Assembly (NCBI GenBank): GCA_032622095.1
Contig: CP136064.1
Location: 1,922,001-1,986,000 of the forward strand
Source of the DNA: Siphonodentalium dalli
Lineage: Eukaryota; Mollusca; Scaphopoda; Gadilida; Siphonodentaliidae
Length of the DNA stretch: 64,000 nt
Direction: 5' to 3'
The notes under the pieces are model-generated. The model was not told the origin of the DNA, made no database searches, and worked only from the letters and a program-made list of their open reading frames with translations. This document shows positions 40,801 through 55,200 of this stretch, piece by piece. Position 1 is the stretch's first letter; each line of letters begins with the position of its first letter. Both the position numbers and the translations under genes were made by a program.

Positions 40801-42868
40801 TGGTTCCATGGTGGAGTACGGTTGGATATTTTCAATTTGGCGCATGTTTCTCCATACCGCGCCATGTCAATTCTGGCCATATCCGAATCGGGTTGTCATT
40901 TACAATGACTGCAGAAAATATATATCTTCATGGTGGAATGCAAATGTATGTTTAAAGGAACAGATGTATCTCAACTTAAAGGGACATAAGTAACACAGTC
41001 ACCAACTTTAAGGGGTGTCTGATATAGACTGGTTCCATGGTGGAGTACGGTTGGATATTTTCTATTTGGCGCATGTTTCTCCATACCGCGCCATGTCAAA
41101 TCTGGCCATATCCGAATCGGGTTGTCATTTACAATGACTACAGAAAATAAATATCTTCATGTTGGAATGCAAATGTATGTTTAAAGGAACAGATGTATCT
41201 CAACTTAAAGGGACATAAGTAACACAGTCACCAACTTTAAGGGGTGTCTGCTATAGACTGGTTCCATAGTGGAGTACAGTTGGATATTTTCAATTTGGCG
41301 CATGTTTCCCCATACCGCGCCATGTCAAATCTGGCCATATCCGAATCGGGTTGTCATTTACAATGACTACAGAAAATAAATATCTTCATGTTGGAATGCA
41401 AATGTATGTTTAAAGGAACAGATGTATCTCAACTTAAAGGGACATAAATAACACAATCACCAACTTTAAGGGGTATCTGCTATAGACTGGTTCCATGGTG
41501 GAGTACTGTTGGATATTTTCAATTTGGCGCATGTTTTTCCATACCGCGCCATGTCAAATCTGGCCATATCCGAATCGGGTTGTCATTTACAATGACCACA
41601 GAAAATAGATATCTTCTTGTTGGAATGCAAATGTATGTTTAAAGGAACAGATGTATCTCAACTTAAAGGGACATAAATAACACAATCACCAACTTTAAGG
41701 GGTATCTGCTATAGACTGGTTCCATGGTGGAGTACGGTTGGATATTTTCAATTTGGCGCATGTTTCTCCATACCGCGCCATGTCAAATCTGGCCATATCC
41801 GAATCGGGTTGTCATTTACAATGACTGCAGAAAATATATATCTTCATGTTGGAATGCAAATGTATGTTTAAAGGAACAGATGTATCTCAACTTAAAGGGA
41901 CATAACTAACACAGTCACCAACTTTAAGGGGTATCTGCTATAGACTGGTTACATGGTGGAGTACAGTTGGATATTTTCAATTTTGCGCATGTTTCTCCAT
42001 ACCGCGCCATGTCAAATCTGGCCATATCCGAATCGGGTTGTCATTTACAATGACTGCAGAAAATAAATATCTTCATGTTGGAATGCAAAGGTATGTTTAA
42101 AGGAACAGATGTATCTCAACTTAAAGGGACATAAGTAACACAGTCACCAACTTTAAGGGGTATCTGCTATAGACTGGTTACATGGTGGAGTACGGTTGGA
42201 TATTTTCAATTTTGCGCATGTTTCTCCATACCGCGCCATGTCAAATCTGGCCATAACCGAATCGGGTTGTCATTTACAATGACTACAGAAAATGAATATC
42301 TTCATGTTGGAATGCAAATGTATGTTTAAAGGAACAGATGTATCTCAACTTACAGGGACATAAATAACACAATCACCAACTTTAAGGGGTATCTGCTATA
42401 GACTGGTTCCATGATGGAGTACTGTTGGATATTTTCAATTTGGCGCATGTTTTTCCATACCGCGCCATGTCAAATCTGGCCATATCCGAATCGAGTTGTC
42501 ATTTACAATGACTACAGAAAATAGATATCTTCTTGTTGGAATGCAAAAGTATGTTTAAAGGAACAGATGTAACTCAACTTAAAGGGACATAAGTAACACA
42601 GTCACCAACTTTAAGGGGTATCTGATTTAGACTGGTTCCATGGTGGAGTACGGTTGGATATTTTCAATTTGGCGCATGTTTCTCCATACCGCGCCATGTC
42701 AAATCTGGCCATATCCGAATCGGGTTGTCATTTACAATGTCTACAGAAAACAAATATCTTCATGTTGGAATGCAAATGTACGTTTAAAGGAACAGATGTA
42801 TCTCAACTTAAAGGGACATAACTAACACAGTCACCAACTTTAAGGGGTATCTGCTATAGACTGGTTAC
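37833..42868 (+). repeat. Higher-order unit G, 22 monomers (5036 bp)
   Basis: Monomers start at 37833, 38062, 38291, 38520, 38749, 38978, 39207, 39436 (227 bp), 39663, 39892, 40121, 40350, 40579, 40808, 41037, 41266, 41495, 41724, 41953, 42182, 42411 and 42640. The first part still follows unit E. From 40121 new types appear: 40350 (TTTTGCGC with TATATA, CATGGTGG and ATAGGTAAC), 40579 (GGAATACAAATG), 41495 (GACCACAG) and 42411 (CCATGATGG). This is where the left repertoire passes into the right one. The next block repeats it at offsets of 4807, then 5265, then 5494. Confidence 0.8.
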
Positions 42869-45156
42869 ATGGTGGAGTACGGTTGGATATTTTCAATTTT
42901 GCGCATGTTTCTCCATACCGCGCCATGTCAAATCTGGCCATATCCGAATCGGGTTGTCATTTACAATGACTGCAGAAAATAAATATCTTCATGTTGGAAT
43001 GCAAAGGTATGTTTAAAGGAACAGATGTATCTCAACTTAAAGGGACATAAGTAACACAGTCACCAACTTTAAGGGGTGTCTGATATAGACTGGTTCCATG
43101 GTGGAGTACGGTTGGATATTTTCAATTTGGCGCATGTTTCTCCATACCGCGCCATGTCAATTCTGGCCATATCCGAATCGGGTTGTCATTTACAATGACT
43201 ACAGAAAATAAATATCTTCATGTTGGAATGCAAATGTATGTTTAAAGGAACAGATGTATCTCAACTTAAAGGGACATAAGTAACACAGTCACCAACTTTA
43301 AGGGGTATCTGCTATAGACTGGTTCCATGGTGGAGTACGGTTGGATATTTTCAATTTGGCGCATGTTTCTCCATACCGCGCCATGTCAAATCTGGCCATA
43401 TCCGAATCGGGTTGTCATTTACAATGACTGCAGAAAATAAATATCTTCATGTTGGAATGCAAATGTATGTTTAAAGGAACAGATGTATCTCAACTTAAAG
43501 GGACATAAGTAACACAGTCACCAACTTTAAGGGGTGTCTGATATAGACTGGTTCCATGGTGGAGTACGGTTGGATATTTTCAATTTGGCGCATGTTTCTC
43601 CATACCGCGCCATGTCAATTCTGGCCATATCCGAATCGGGTTGTCATTTACAATGACTACAGAAAATAAATATCTTCATGTTGGAATGCAAATGTACGTT
43701 TAAAGGAACAGATGTATCTCAACTTAAAGGGACATAAGTAACACAGTCACCAACTTTAAGGGGTGTCTGCTATAGACTGGTTCCATGGTGGAGTACGGTT
43801 GGATATTTTCAATTTGGCGCATGTTTCTCCATACCGCGCCATGTCAAATCTGGCCATATCCGAATCGGGTTGTCATTTACAATGACTACAGAAAATAAAT
43901 ATCTTCATGTTGGAATGCAAATGTATGTTTAAAGGAACAGATGTATCTCAACTTAAAGGGACATAAATAACACAATCACCAACTTTAAGGGGTATCTGCT
44001 ATAGACTGGTTCCATGGTGGAGTACTGTTGGATATTTTCAATTTGGCGCATGTTTTTCCATACCGCGCCATGTCAAATCTGGCCATATCCGAATCGAGTT
44101 GTCATTTACAATGACTACAGAAAATAGATATCTTCTTGTTGGAATGCAAAAGTATGTTTAAAGGAACAGATGTAACTCAACTTAAAGGGACATAAGTAAC
44201 ACAGTCACCAACTTTAAGGGGTATCTGATTTAGACTGGTTCCATGGTGGAGTACGGTTGGATATTTTCAATTTGGCGCATGTTTCTCCATACCGCGCCAT
44301 GTCAAATCTGGCCATATCCGAATCGGGTTGTCATTTACAATGTCTACAGAAAACAAATATCTTCATGTTGGAATGCAAATGTATGTTTAAAGGAACAGAT
44401 GTATCTCAACTTAAAGGAACATAAGTAACAGTCACCAACTTTAAGGGGTATCTGCTATAGACTGGTTCCATGGTGGAGTACGGTTGGATATTTTCAATTT
44501 GGCGCATGTTTCTCCATACCGCGCCATGTCAAATCTGGCCATATCCGAATCGGGTTGTCATTTACAATGACTGCAGAAAATATATATCTTCATGTTGGAA
44601 TGCAAATGTATGTTTAAAGGAACAGATGTATCTCAACTTAAAGGGACATAACTAACACAGTCACCAACTTTAAGGGGTATCTGCTATAGACTGGTTACAT
44701 GGTGGAGTACAGTTGGATATTTTCAATTTTGCGCATGTTTCTCCATACCGCGCCATGTCAAATCTGGCCATATCCGAATCGGGTTGTCATTTACAATGAC
44801 TGCAGAAAATAAATATCTTCATGTTGGAATGCAAAGGTATGTTTAAAGGAACAGATGTATCTCAACTTAAAGGGACATAAGTAACACAGTCACCAACTTT
44901 AAGGGGTATCTGCTATAGACTGGTTACATGGTGGAGTACGGTTGGATATTTTCAATTTTGCGCATGTTTCTCCATACCGCGCCATGTCAAATCTGGCCAT
45001 AACCGAATCGGGTTGTCATTTACAATGACTACAGAAAATAAATATCTTCATGTTGGAATGCAAATGTATGTTTAAAGGAACAGATGTATCTCAACTTAAA
45101 GGGACATAAATAGCACAATCACCAACTTTAAGGGGTATCTGCTATAGACTGGTTCC

Positions 45157-45385
45157 ATGGTGGAGTACTGTTGGATATTTTCAATTTGGCGCATGTTTTT
45201 CCATACCGCGCCATGTCAAATCTGGCCATATCCGAATCGAGTTGTCATTTACAATGACTACAGAAAATATATATCTTCATGTTGGAATGCAAATGTATGT
45301 TTAAAGGAACAGATGTATCTCAACTTAAAGGAACATAAGTAACACAGTCACCAACTTTAAGGGGTATCTGCTATAGACTGGTTCC
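45157..45385 (+). repeat. Chimeric monomer in unit H
   Basis: The 5' half has TACTGTTGG, GTTTTTCC and CGAGTTG, the marks of the type at 44014. The 3' half switches to AATATATATCTTCATG, AAATG and GTATCTC, and ends with GGAACATAAGTAACACAG as in the type at 48134. The switch lies near 45255-45275. The unit before it ends with AAATAGCACAATC (G at 45113), a variant seen again only near 63889. This marks a within-monomer exchange. Confidence 0.75.
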
Positions 45386-46301
45386 ATGGTGGAGTACGGT
45401 TGGATATTTTCAATTTGGCGCATGTTTCTCCATACCGCGCCATGTCAAATCTGGCCATATCCGAATCGGGTTGTCATTTACAATGACTGCAGAAAATATA
45501 TATCTTCATGTTGGAATGCAAATGTATGTTTAAAGGAACAGATGTATCTCAACTTAAAGGGACATAACTAACACAGTCACCAACTTTAAGGGGTATCTGC
45601 TATAGACTGGTTACATGGTGGAGTACGGTTGGATATTTTCAATTTTGCGCATGTTTCTCCATACCGCGCCATGTCAAATCTGGCCATATCCGAATCGGGT
45701 TGTCATTTACAATGACTGCAGAAAATATATATCTTCATGGTGGAATGCAAATGTATGTTTAAAGGAACAGATGTATCTCAACTTAGAGGGACATAGGTAA
45801 CACAGTCACCAACTTTAAGGGGTATCTGCTATAGACTGGTTCCATGGTGGAGTACGGTTGGATATTTTCAATTTGGCGCATGTTTCTCCATACCGCGCCA
45901 TGTCAAATCTGGCCATATCCGAATCGGGTTGTCATTTACAATGACTGCAGAAAATAAATATCTTCATGTTGGAATACAAATGTATGTTTAAAGGAACAGA
46001 TGTATCTCAACTTAAAGGGACATAAGTAACACAGTCACCAACTTTAAGGGGTGTCTGATATAGACTGGTTCCATGGTGGAGTACGGTTGGATATTTTCAA
46101 TTTGGCGCATGTTTCTCCATACCGCGCCATGTCAATTCTGGCCATATCCGAATCGGGTTGTCATTTACAATGACTACAGAAAATAAATATCTTCATGTTG
46201 GAATGCAAATGTATGTTTAAAGGAACAGATGTATCTCAACTTAAAGGGACATAAATAACACAATCACCAACTTTAAGGGGTATCTGCTATAGACTGGTTC
46301 C

Positions 46302-46530
46302 ATGGTGGAGTACTGTTGGATATTTTCAATTTGGCGCATGTTTTTCCATACCGCGCCATGTCAAATCTGGCCATATCCGAATCGGGTTGTCATTTACAAT
46401 GACTGCAGAAAATATATATCTTCATGGTGGAATGCAAATGTATGTTTAAAGGAACAGATGTATCTCAACTTAAAGGGACATAAGTAACACAGTCACCAAC
46501 TTTAAGGGGTGTCTGATATAGACTGGTTCC
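46302..46530 (+). repeat. Chimeric monomer in unit H (second)
   Basis: The unit starts like the GACCACAG class, with TACTGTTGG and GTTTTTCC, but continues with GACTGCAG, TATATA and CATGGTGG as in the type at 40808. It stands where an offset jump between blocks G and H occurs, which fits a recombination junction inside the monomer. Confidence 0.7.
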
Positions 46531-47217
46531 ATGGTGGAGTACGGTTGGATATTTTCTATTTGGCGCATGTTTCTCCATACCGCGCCATGTCAAATCTGGC
46601 CATATCCGAATCGGGTTGTCATTTACAATGACTACAGAAAATAAATATCTTCATGTTGGAATGCAAATGTATGTTTAAAGGAACAGATGTATCTCAACTT
46701 AAAGGGACATAAGTAACACAGTCACCAACTTTAAGGGGTGTCTGCTATAGACTGGTTCCATAGTGGAGTACAGTTGGATATTTTCAATTTGGCGCATGTT
46801 TCCCCATACCGCGCCATGTCAAATCTGGCCATATCCGAATCGGGTTGTCATTTACAATGACTACAGAAAATAAATATCTTCATGTTGGAATGCAAATGTA
46901 TGTTTAAAGGAACAGATGTATCTCAACTTAAAGGGACATAAATAACACAATCACCAACTTTAAGGGGTATCTGCTATAGACTGGTTCCATGGTGGAGTAC
47001 TGTTGGATATTTTCAATTTGGCGCATGTTTTTCCATACCGCGCCATGTCAAATCTGGCCATATCCGAATCGGGTTGTCATTTACAATGACCACAGAAAAT
47101 AGATATCTTCTTGTTGGAATGCAAATGTATGTTTAAAGGAACAGATGTATCTCAACTTAAAGGGACATAAATAACACAATCACCAACTTTAAGGGGTATC
47201 TGCTATAGACTGGTTCC

Positions 47218-49735
47218 ATGGTGGAGTACGGTTGGATATTTTCAATTTGGCGCATGTTTCTCCATACCGCGCCATGTCAAATCTGGCCATATCCGAATCG
47301 GGTTGTCATTTACAATGACTGCAGAAAATATATATCTTCATGTTGGAATGCAAATGTATGTTTAAAGGAACAGATGTATCTCAACTTAAAGGGACATAAC
47401 TAACACAGTCACCAACTTTAAGGGGTATCTGCTATAGACTGGTTACATGGTGGAGTACAGTTGGATATTTTCAATTTTGCGCATGTTTCTCCATACCGCG
47501 CCATGTCAAATCTGGCCATATCCGAATCGGGTTGTCATTTACAATGACTGCAGAAAATAAATATCTTCATGTTGGAATGCAAAGGTATGTTTAAAGGAAC
47601 AGATGTATCTCAACTTAAAGGGACATAAGTAACACAGTCACCAACTTTAAGGGGTATCTGCTATAGACTGGTTACATGGTGGAGTACGGTTGGATATTTT
47701 CAATTTTGCGCATGTTTCTCCATACCGCGCCATGTCAAATCTGGCCATAACCGAATCGGGTTGTCATTTACAATGACTACAGAAAATGAATATCTTCATG
47801 TTGGAATGCAAATGTATGTTTAAAGGAACAGATGTATCTCAACTTACAGGGACATAAATAACACAATCACCAACTTTAAGGGGTATCTGCTATAGACTGG
47901 TTCCATGATGGAGTACTGTTGGATATTTTCAATTTGGCGCATGTTTTTCCATACCGCGCCATGTCAAATCTGGCCATATCCGAATCGAGTTGTCATTTAC
48001 AATGACTACAGAAAATAGATATCTTCTTGTTGGAATGCAAAAGTATGTTTAAAGGAACAGATGTAACTCAACTTAAAGGGACATAAGTAACACAGTCACC
48101 AACTTTAAGGGGTATCTGATTTAGACTGGTTCCATGGTGGAGTACGGTTGGATATTTTCAATTTGGCGCATGTTTCTCCATACCGCGCCATGTCAAATCT
48201 GGCCATATCCGAATCGGGTTGTCATTTACAATGTCTACAGAAAACAAATATCTTCATGTTGGAATGCAAATGTATGTTTAAAGGAACAGATGTATCTCAA
48301 CTTAAAGGAACATAAGTAACACAGTCACCAACTTTAAGGGGTATCTGCTATAGACTGGTTCCATGGTGGAGTACGGTTGGATATTTTCAATTTGGCACAT
48401 GTTTCTCCATACCGCGCCATGTCAAATCTGGCCATATCCGAATCGGGTTGTCATTTACAATGACTGCAGAAAATATATATCTTCATGTTGGAATGCAAAT
48501 GTATGTTTAAAGGAACAGATGTATCTCAACTTAAAGGGACATAAGTAACACATTCACCAACTTTAAGGGGTATCTGCTATAGACTGGTTACATGGTGGAG
48601 TACGGTTGGATATTTTCAATTTTGCGCATGTTTCTCCATACCGCGCCATGTCAAATCTGGCCATATCCGAATCGGGTTGTCATTTACAATGACTGCAGAA
48701 AATAAATATCTTCATGTTGGAATGCAAAGGTATGTTTAAAGGAACAGATGTATCTCAACTTAAAGGGACATAAGTAACACATTCACCAACTTTAAGGGGT
48801 ATCTGCTATAGACTGGTTACATGGTGGAGTACGGTTGGATATTTTCAATTTTGCGCATGTTTCTCCATACCGCGCCATGTCAAATCTGGCCATAACCGAA
48901 TCGGGTTGTCATTTACAATGACTGCAGAAAATAAATATCTTCATGTTGGAATGCAAAGGTATGTTTAAAGGAACAGACGTATCTCAACTAAAGGGACATA
49001 AGTAACACAGTCACCAACTTAAAGAGGTGTCTGATTTAGACTGGTTCCATGGTGGAGTACAGTTGGATATTTTCTATTTGGCGCATGTTTCTCCATACCG
49101 CGCCATGTCAATTCTGGCCATATCCGAATCGGGTTGTCATTTACAATGACTACAGAAAATAAATATCTTCATGTTGGAATGCAAATGTATGTTTAAAGGA
49201 ACAGTTGTATCTCAACTTAAAGGGACATAAGTAACACAGTCACCAACTTTAAGGGGTGTCTGATATAGACTGGTTCCATGGTGGAGTACGGTTGGATATT
49301 TTCTATTTGGCGCATGTTTCTCCATACCGCGCCATGTCAATTCTGGCCATATCCGAATCGGGTTGTCATTTACAATGACTACAGAAAATAAATATCTTCA
49401 TGTTGGAATGCAAATGTATGTTTAAAGGAACAGATGTATCTCAACTTAAAGGGACATAAGTAACACAGTCACCAACTTTAAGGGGTATCTGCTATAGACT
49501 GGTTCCATGGTGGAGTACTGTTGGATATTTTCAATTTGGCGCATGTTTTTCCATACCGCGCCATGTCAAATCTGGCCATATCCGAATCGGGTTGTCATTT
49601 ACAATGACCACAGAAAATAGATATCTTCTTGTTGGAATGCAAATGTATGTTTAAAGGAACAGATGTATCTCAACTTAAAGGGACATAAATAACAGAATCA
49701 CCAACTTTAAGGGGTATCTGCTATAGACTGGTTCC
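47218..49735 (+). repeat. 11-mer higher-order unit I (2518 bp)
   Basis: Monomers start at 47218, 47447, 47676 (AATGAATA, CTTACAGGG), 47905 (CCATGATGG), 48134, 48363, 48592, 48821 (228 bp), 49049, 49278 and 49507 (GACCACAG). The next block repeats the order at an offset of 2518 up to 48821 and then at 2519. The unit at 48821 has a private single-base loss (CAACTAAAGG). The unit at 48363 has GGCACATG, a CpG-to-CpA change near 48399. The ninth unit, 49049, is preceded by the unusual linker ACTTAAAGAGGTGTCTGATTTAG. Confidence 0.88.
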
Positions 49736-52254
49736 ATGGTGGAGTACGGTTGGATATTTTCAATTTGGCGCATGTTTCTCCATACCGCGCCATGTCAAAT
49801 CTGGCCATATCCGAATCGGGTTGTCATTTACAATGACTGCAGAAAATATATATCTTCATGTTGGAATGCAAATGTATGTTTAAAGGAACAGATGTATCTC
49901 AACTTAAAGGGACATAACTAACACAGTCACCAACTTTAAGGGGTATCTGCTATAGACTGGTTACATGGTGGAGTACAGTTGGATATTTTCAATTTTGCGC
50001 ATGTTTCTCCATACCGCGCCATGTCAAATCTGGCCATATCCGAATCGGGTTGTCATTTACAATGACTGCAGAAAATAAATATCTTCATGTTGGAATGCAA
50101 AGGTATGTTTAAAGGAACAGATGTATCTCAACTTAAAGGGACATAAGTAACACAGTCACCAACTTTAAGGGGTATCTGCTATAGACTGGTTACATGGTGG
50201 AGTACGGTTGGATATTTTCAATTTTGCGCATGTTTCTCCATACCGCGCCATGTCAAATCTGGCCATAACCGAATCGGGTTGTCATTTACAATGACTACAG
50301 AAAATGAATATCTTCATGTTGGAATGCAAATGTATGTTTAAAGGAACAGATGTATCTCAACTTAAAGGGTCATAAATAACACAATCACCAACTTTAAGGG
50401 GTATCTGCTATAGACTGGTTCCATGATGAAGTACTGTTGGATATTTTAAATTTGGCGCATGTTTTTCCATACCGCGCCATGTCAAATCTGGCCATATCCG
50501 AATCGAGTTGTCATTTACAATGACTACAGAAAATAGATATCTTCTTGTTGGAATGCAAAAGTATGTTTAAAGGAACAGATGTAACTCAACTTAAAGGGAC
50601 ATAAGTAACACAGTCACCAACTTTAAGGGGTATCTGATTTAGACTGGTTCCATGGTGGAGTACGGTTGGATATTTTCAATTTGGCGCATGTTTCTCCATA
50701 CCGCGCCATGTCAAATCTGGCCATATCCGAATCGGGTTGTCATTTACAATGTCTACAGAAAACAAATATCTTCATGTTGGAATGCAAATGTATGTTTAAA
50801 GGAACAGATGTATCTCAACTTAAAGGAACATAAGTAACACAGTCACCAACTTTAAGGGGTATCTGCTATAGACTGGTTCCATGGTGGAGTACGGTTGGAT
50901 ATTTTCAATTTGGCGCATGTTTCTCCATACCGCGCCATGTCAAATCTGGCCATATCCGAATCGGGTTGTCATTTACAATGACTGCAGAAAATATATATCT
51001 TCATGTTGGAATGCAAATGTATGTTTAAAGGAACAGATGTATCTCAACTTAAAGGGACATAAGTAACACATTCACCAACTTTAAGGGGTATCTGCTATAG
51101 ACTGGTTACATGGTGGAGTACGGTTGGATATTTTCAATTTTGCGCATGTTTCTCCATACCGCGCCATGTCAAATCTGGCCATATCCGAATCGGGTTGTCA
51201 TTTACAATGACTGCAGAAAATAAATATCTTCATGTTGGAATGCAAAGGTATGTTTAAAGGAACAGATGTATCTCAACTTAAAGGGACATAAGTAACACAT
51301 TCACCAACTTTAAGGGGTATCTGCTATAGACTGGTTACATGGTGGAGTACGGTTGGATATTTTCAATTTTGCGCATGTTTCTCCATACCGCGCCATGTCA
51401 AATCTGGCCATAACCGAATCGGGTTGTCATTTACAATGACTGCAGAAAATAAATATCTTCATGTTGGAATGCAAAGGTATGTTTAAAGGAACAGACGTAT
51501 CTCAACTTAAAGGGACATAAGTAACACAGTCACCAACTTTAAGGGGTATCTGCTATAGACTGGTTACATGGTGGAGTACTGTTGGATATTTTCAATTTTG
51601 CGCATGTTTCTCCATACCGCGCCATGTCAAATCTGGCCATATCCGAATCGGGTTGTCATTTACAATGACTGCAGAAAATAAATATCTTCATGTTGGAATG
51701 CAAATGTATGTTTAAAGGAACAGTTGTATCTCAACTTAAAGGGACATAAGTAACACAGTCACCAACTTTAAGGGGTGTCTGATATAGACTGGTTCCATGG
51801 TGGAGTACGGTTGGATATTTTCTATTTGTCGCATGTTTCTCCATACCGCGCCATGTCAATTCTGGCCATATCCGAATCGGGTTGTCATTTACAATGACTA
51901 CAGAAAATAAATATCTTCATGTTGGAATGCAAATGTATGTTTAAAGGAACAGATGTATCTCAACTTAAAGGGACATAAGTAACACAGTCACCAACTTTAA
52001 GGGGTATCTGCTATAGACTGGTTCCATGGTGGAGTACTGTTGGATATTTTCAATTTGGCGCATGTTTTTCCATACCGCGCCATGTCAAATCTGGCCATAT
52101 CCGAATCGGGTTGTCATTTACAATGACCACAGAAAATAGATATCTTCTTGTTGGAATGCAAATGTATGTTTAAAGGAACAGATGTATCTCAACTTAAAGG
52201 GACATAAATAACAGAATCACCAACTTTAAGGGGTATCTGCTATAGACTGGTTCC
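49736..52254 (+). repeat. 11-mer higher-order unit J (2519 bp)
   Basis: Monomers start at 49736, 49965, 50194, 50423, 50652, 50881, 51110, 51339, 51568, 51797 and 52026, all 229 bp. Compared with unit I the ninth position is replaced: 51568 has ACATGG, TACTGTTGG, TTTTGCGC and TGCAG, where 49049 has TACAGTTGG, TCTATTTGG and TCAATTC. Both keep the CAGTTGTATC change. Unit 50423 adds GATGAAG and TTTTAAATTTGG to the CCATGAT lineage, and 50194 has CTTAAAGGGTC. The unit at 51797 has a private TTTGTCGC. Confidence 0.9.
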
Positions 52255-55200
52255 ATGGTGGAGTACGGTTGGATATTTTCAATTTGGCGCATGTTTCTCC
52301 ATACCGCGCCATGTCAAATCTGGCCATATCCGAATCGGGTTGTCATTTACAATGACTGCAGAAAATATATATCTTCATGTTGGAATGCAAATGTATGTTT
52401 AAAGGAACAGATGTATCTCAACTTAAAGGGACATAACTAACACAGTCACCAACTTTAAGGGGTATCTGCTATAGACTGGTTACATGGTGGAGTACAGTTG
52501 GATATTTTCAATTTTGCGCATGTTTCTCCATACCGCGCCATGTCAAATCTGGCCATATCCGAATCGGGTTGTCATTTACAATGACTGCAGAAAATAAATA
52601 TCTTCATGTTGGAATGCAAAGGTATGTTTAAAGGAACAGATGTATCTCAACTTAAAGGGACATAAGTAACACAGTCACCAACTTTAAGGGGTATCTGCTA
52701 TAGACTGGTTACATGGTGGAGTACGGTTGGATATTTTCAATTTTGCGCATGTTTCTCCATACCGCGCCATGTCAAATCTGGCCATAACCGAATCGGGTTG
52801 TCATTTACAATGACTACAGAAAATGAATATCTTCATGTTGGAATGCAAATGTATGTTTAAAGGAACAGATGTATCTCAACTTAAAGGGTCATAAATAACA
52901 CAATCACCAACTTTAAGGGGTATCTGCTATAGACTGGTTCCATGATGAAGTACTGTTGGATATTTTAAATTTGGCGCATGTTTTTCCATACCGCGCCATG
53001 TCAAATCTGGCCATATCCGAATCGAGTTGTCATTTACAATGACTACAGAAAATAGATATCTTCTTGTTGGAATGCAAAAGTATGTTTAAAGGAACAGATG
53101 TAACTCAACTTAAAGGGACATAAGTAACACAGTCACCAACTTTAAGGGGTATCTGATTTAGACTGGTTCCATGGTGGAGTACGGTTGGATATTTTCAATT
53201 TGGCGCATGTTTCTCCATACCGCGCCATGTCAAATCTGGCCATATCCGAATCGGGTTGTCATTTACAATGTCTACAGAAAACAAATATCTTCATGTTGGA
53301 ATGCAAATGTATGTTTAAAGGAACAGATGTATCTCAACTTAAAGGAACATAAGTAACACAGTCACCAACTTTAAGGGGTATCTGCTATAGACTGGTTCCA
53401 TGGTGGAGTACGGTTGGATATTTTCAATTTGGCGCATGTTTCTCCATACCGCGCCATGTCAAATCTGGCCATATCCGAATCGGGTTGTCATTTACAATGA
53501 CTGCAGAAAATATATATCTTCATGTTGGAATGCAAATGTATGTTTAAAGGAACAGATGTATCTCAACTTAAAGGGACATAAGTAACACATTCACCAACTT
53601 TAAGGGGTATCTGCTATAGACTGGTTACATGGTGGAGTACGGTTGGATATTTTCAATTTTGCGCATGTTTCTCCATACCGCGCCATGTCAAATCTGGCCA
53701 TATCCGAATCGGGTTGTCATTTACAATGACTGCAGAAAATAAATATCTTCATGTTGGAATGCAAAGGTATGTTTAAAGGAACAGATGTATCTCAACTTAA
53801 AGGGACATAAGTAACACATTCACCAACTTTAAGGGGTATCTGCTATAGACTGGTTACATGGTGGAGTACGGTTGGATATTTTCAATTTTGCGCATGTTTC
53901 TCCATACCGCGCCATGTCAAATCTGGCCATAACCGAATCGGGTTGTCATTTACAATGACTGCAGAAAATAAATATCTTCATGTTGGAATGCAAAGGTATG
54001 TTTAAAGGAACAGACGTATCTCAACTTAAAGGGACATAAGTAACACAGTCACCAACTTTAAGGGGTATCTGCTATAGACTGGTTACATGGTGGAGTACTG
54101 TTGGATATTTTCAATTTTGCGCATGTTTCTCCATACCGCGCCATGTCAAATCTGGCCATATCCGAATCGGGTTGTCATTTACAATGACTGCAGAAAATAA
54201 ATATCTTCATGTTGGAATGCAAATGTATGTTTAAAGGAACAGTTGTATCTCAACTTAAAGGGACATAAGTAACACAGTCACCAACTTTAAGGGGTGTCTG
54301 ATATAGACTGGTTCCATGGTGGAGTACGGTTGGATATTTTCTATTTGGCGCATGTTTCTCCATACCGCGCCATGTCAATTCTGGCCATATCCGAATCGGG
54401 TTGTCATTTACAATGACTACAGAAAATAAATATCTTCATGTTGGAATGCAAATGTATGTTTGAAGGAACAGATGTATCTCAACTTAAAGGGACATAAGTA
54501 ACACAGTCACCAACTTTAAGGGGTATCTGCTATAGACTGGTTCCATGGTGGAGTACGGTTGGATATTTTCAATTTGGCGCATGTTTCTCCATACCGCGCC
54601 ATGTCAAATCTGGCCATATCCGAATCGGGTTGTCATTTACAATGACTGCAGAAAATAAATATCTTCATGTTGGAATGCAAATGTATGTTTAAAGGAACAG
54701 ATGTATCTCAACTTAAAGGGACATAAGTAACACAGTCACCAACTTTAAGGGGTGTCTGATATAGACTGGTTCCATGGTGGAGTACGGTTGGATATTTTCA
54801 ATTTGGCGCATGTTTCTCCATACCGCGCCATGTCAAATCTGGCCATATCCGAATCGGGTTGTCATTTACAATGACGGCAGAAAATATATATCTTCATGGT
54901 GGAATGCAAAAGTATGTTTAAAGGAACAGATGTAACTCAACTTAAAGGGACATAAGTAACACAGTCACCAACTTTAAGGGGTATCTGATTTAGACTGGTT
55001 CCATGGTGGAGTACGGTTGGAATTTTCAATTTGGCGCATGTTTCTCCATACCGCGCCATGTCAAATCTGGCCATATCCGAATCGGGTTGTCATTTACAAT
55101 GTCTACAGAAAACAAATATCTTCATGTTGGAATGCAAATGTATGTTTAAAGGAACAGATGTATCTCAACTTAAAGGAACATAAGTAACACAGTCACCAAC

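Larger units (their letters stand above)
42869..47217 (+). repeat. Higher-order unit H, 19 monomers (4349 bp)
   Basis: Monomers start at 42869, 43098, 43327, 43556, 43785, 44014, 44243 (227 bp), 44470, 44699, 44928, 45157, 45386, 45615, 45844, 46073, 46302, 46531, 46760 and 46989. The stretch 42869-44927 matches 38062-40120 at an offset of 4807; 45615-46072 matches 40350-40807 at 5265; 46531 onward matches 41037 onward at 5494 and continues into the next block as far as 48362. The two offset jumps mark added monomers around 44928-45385 and 46073-46530. Confidence 0.78.
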
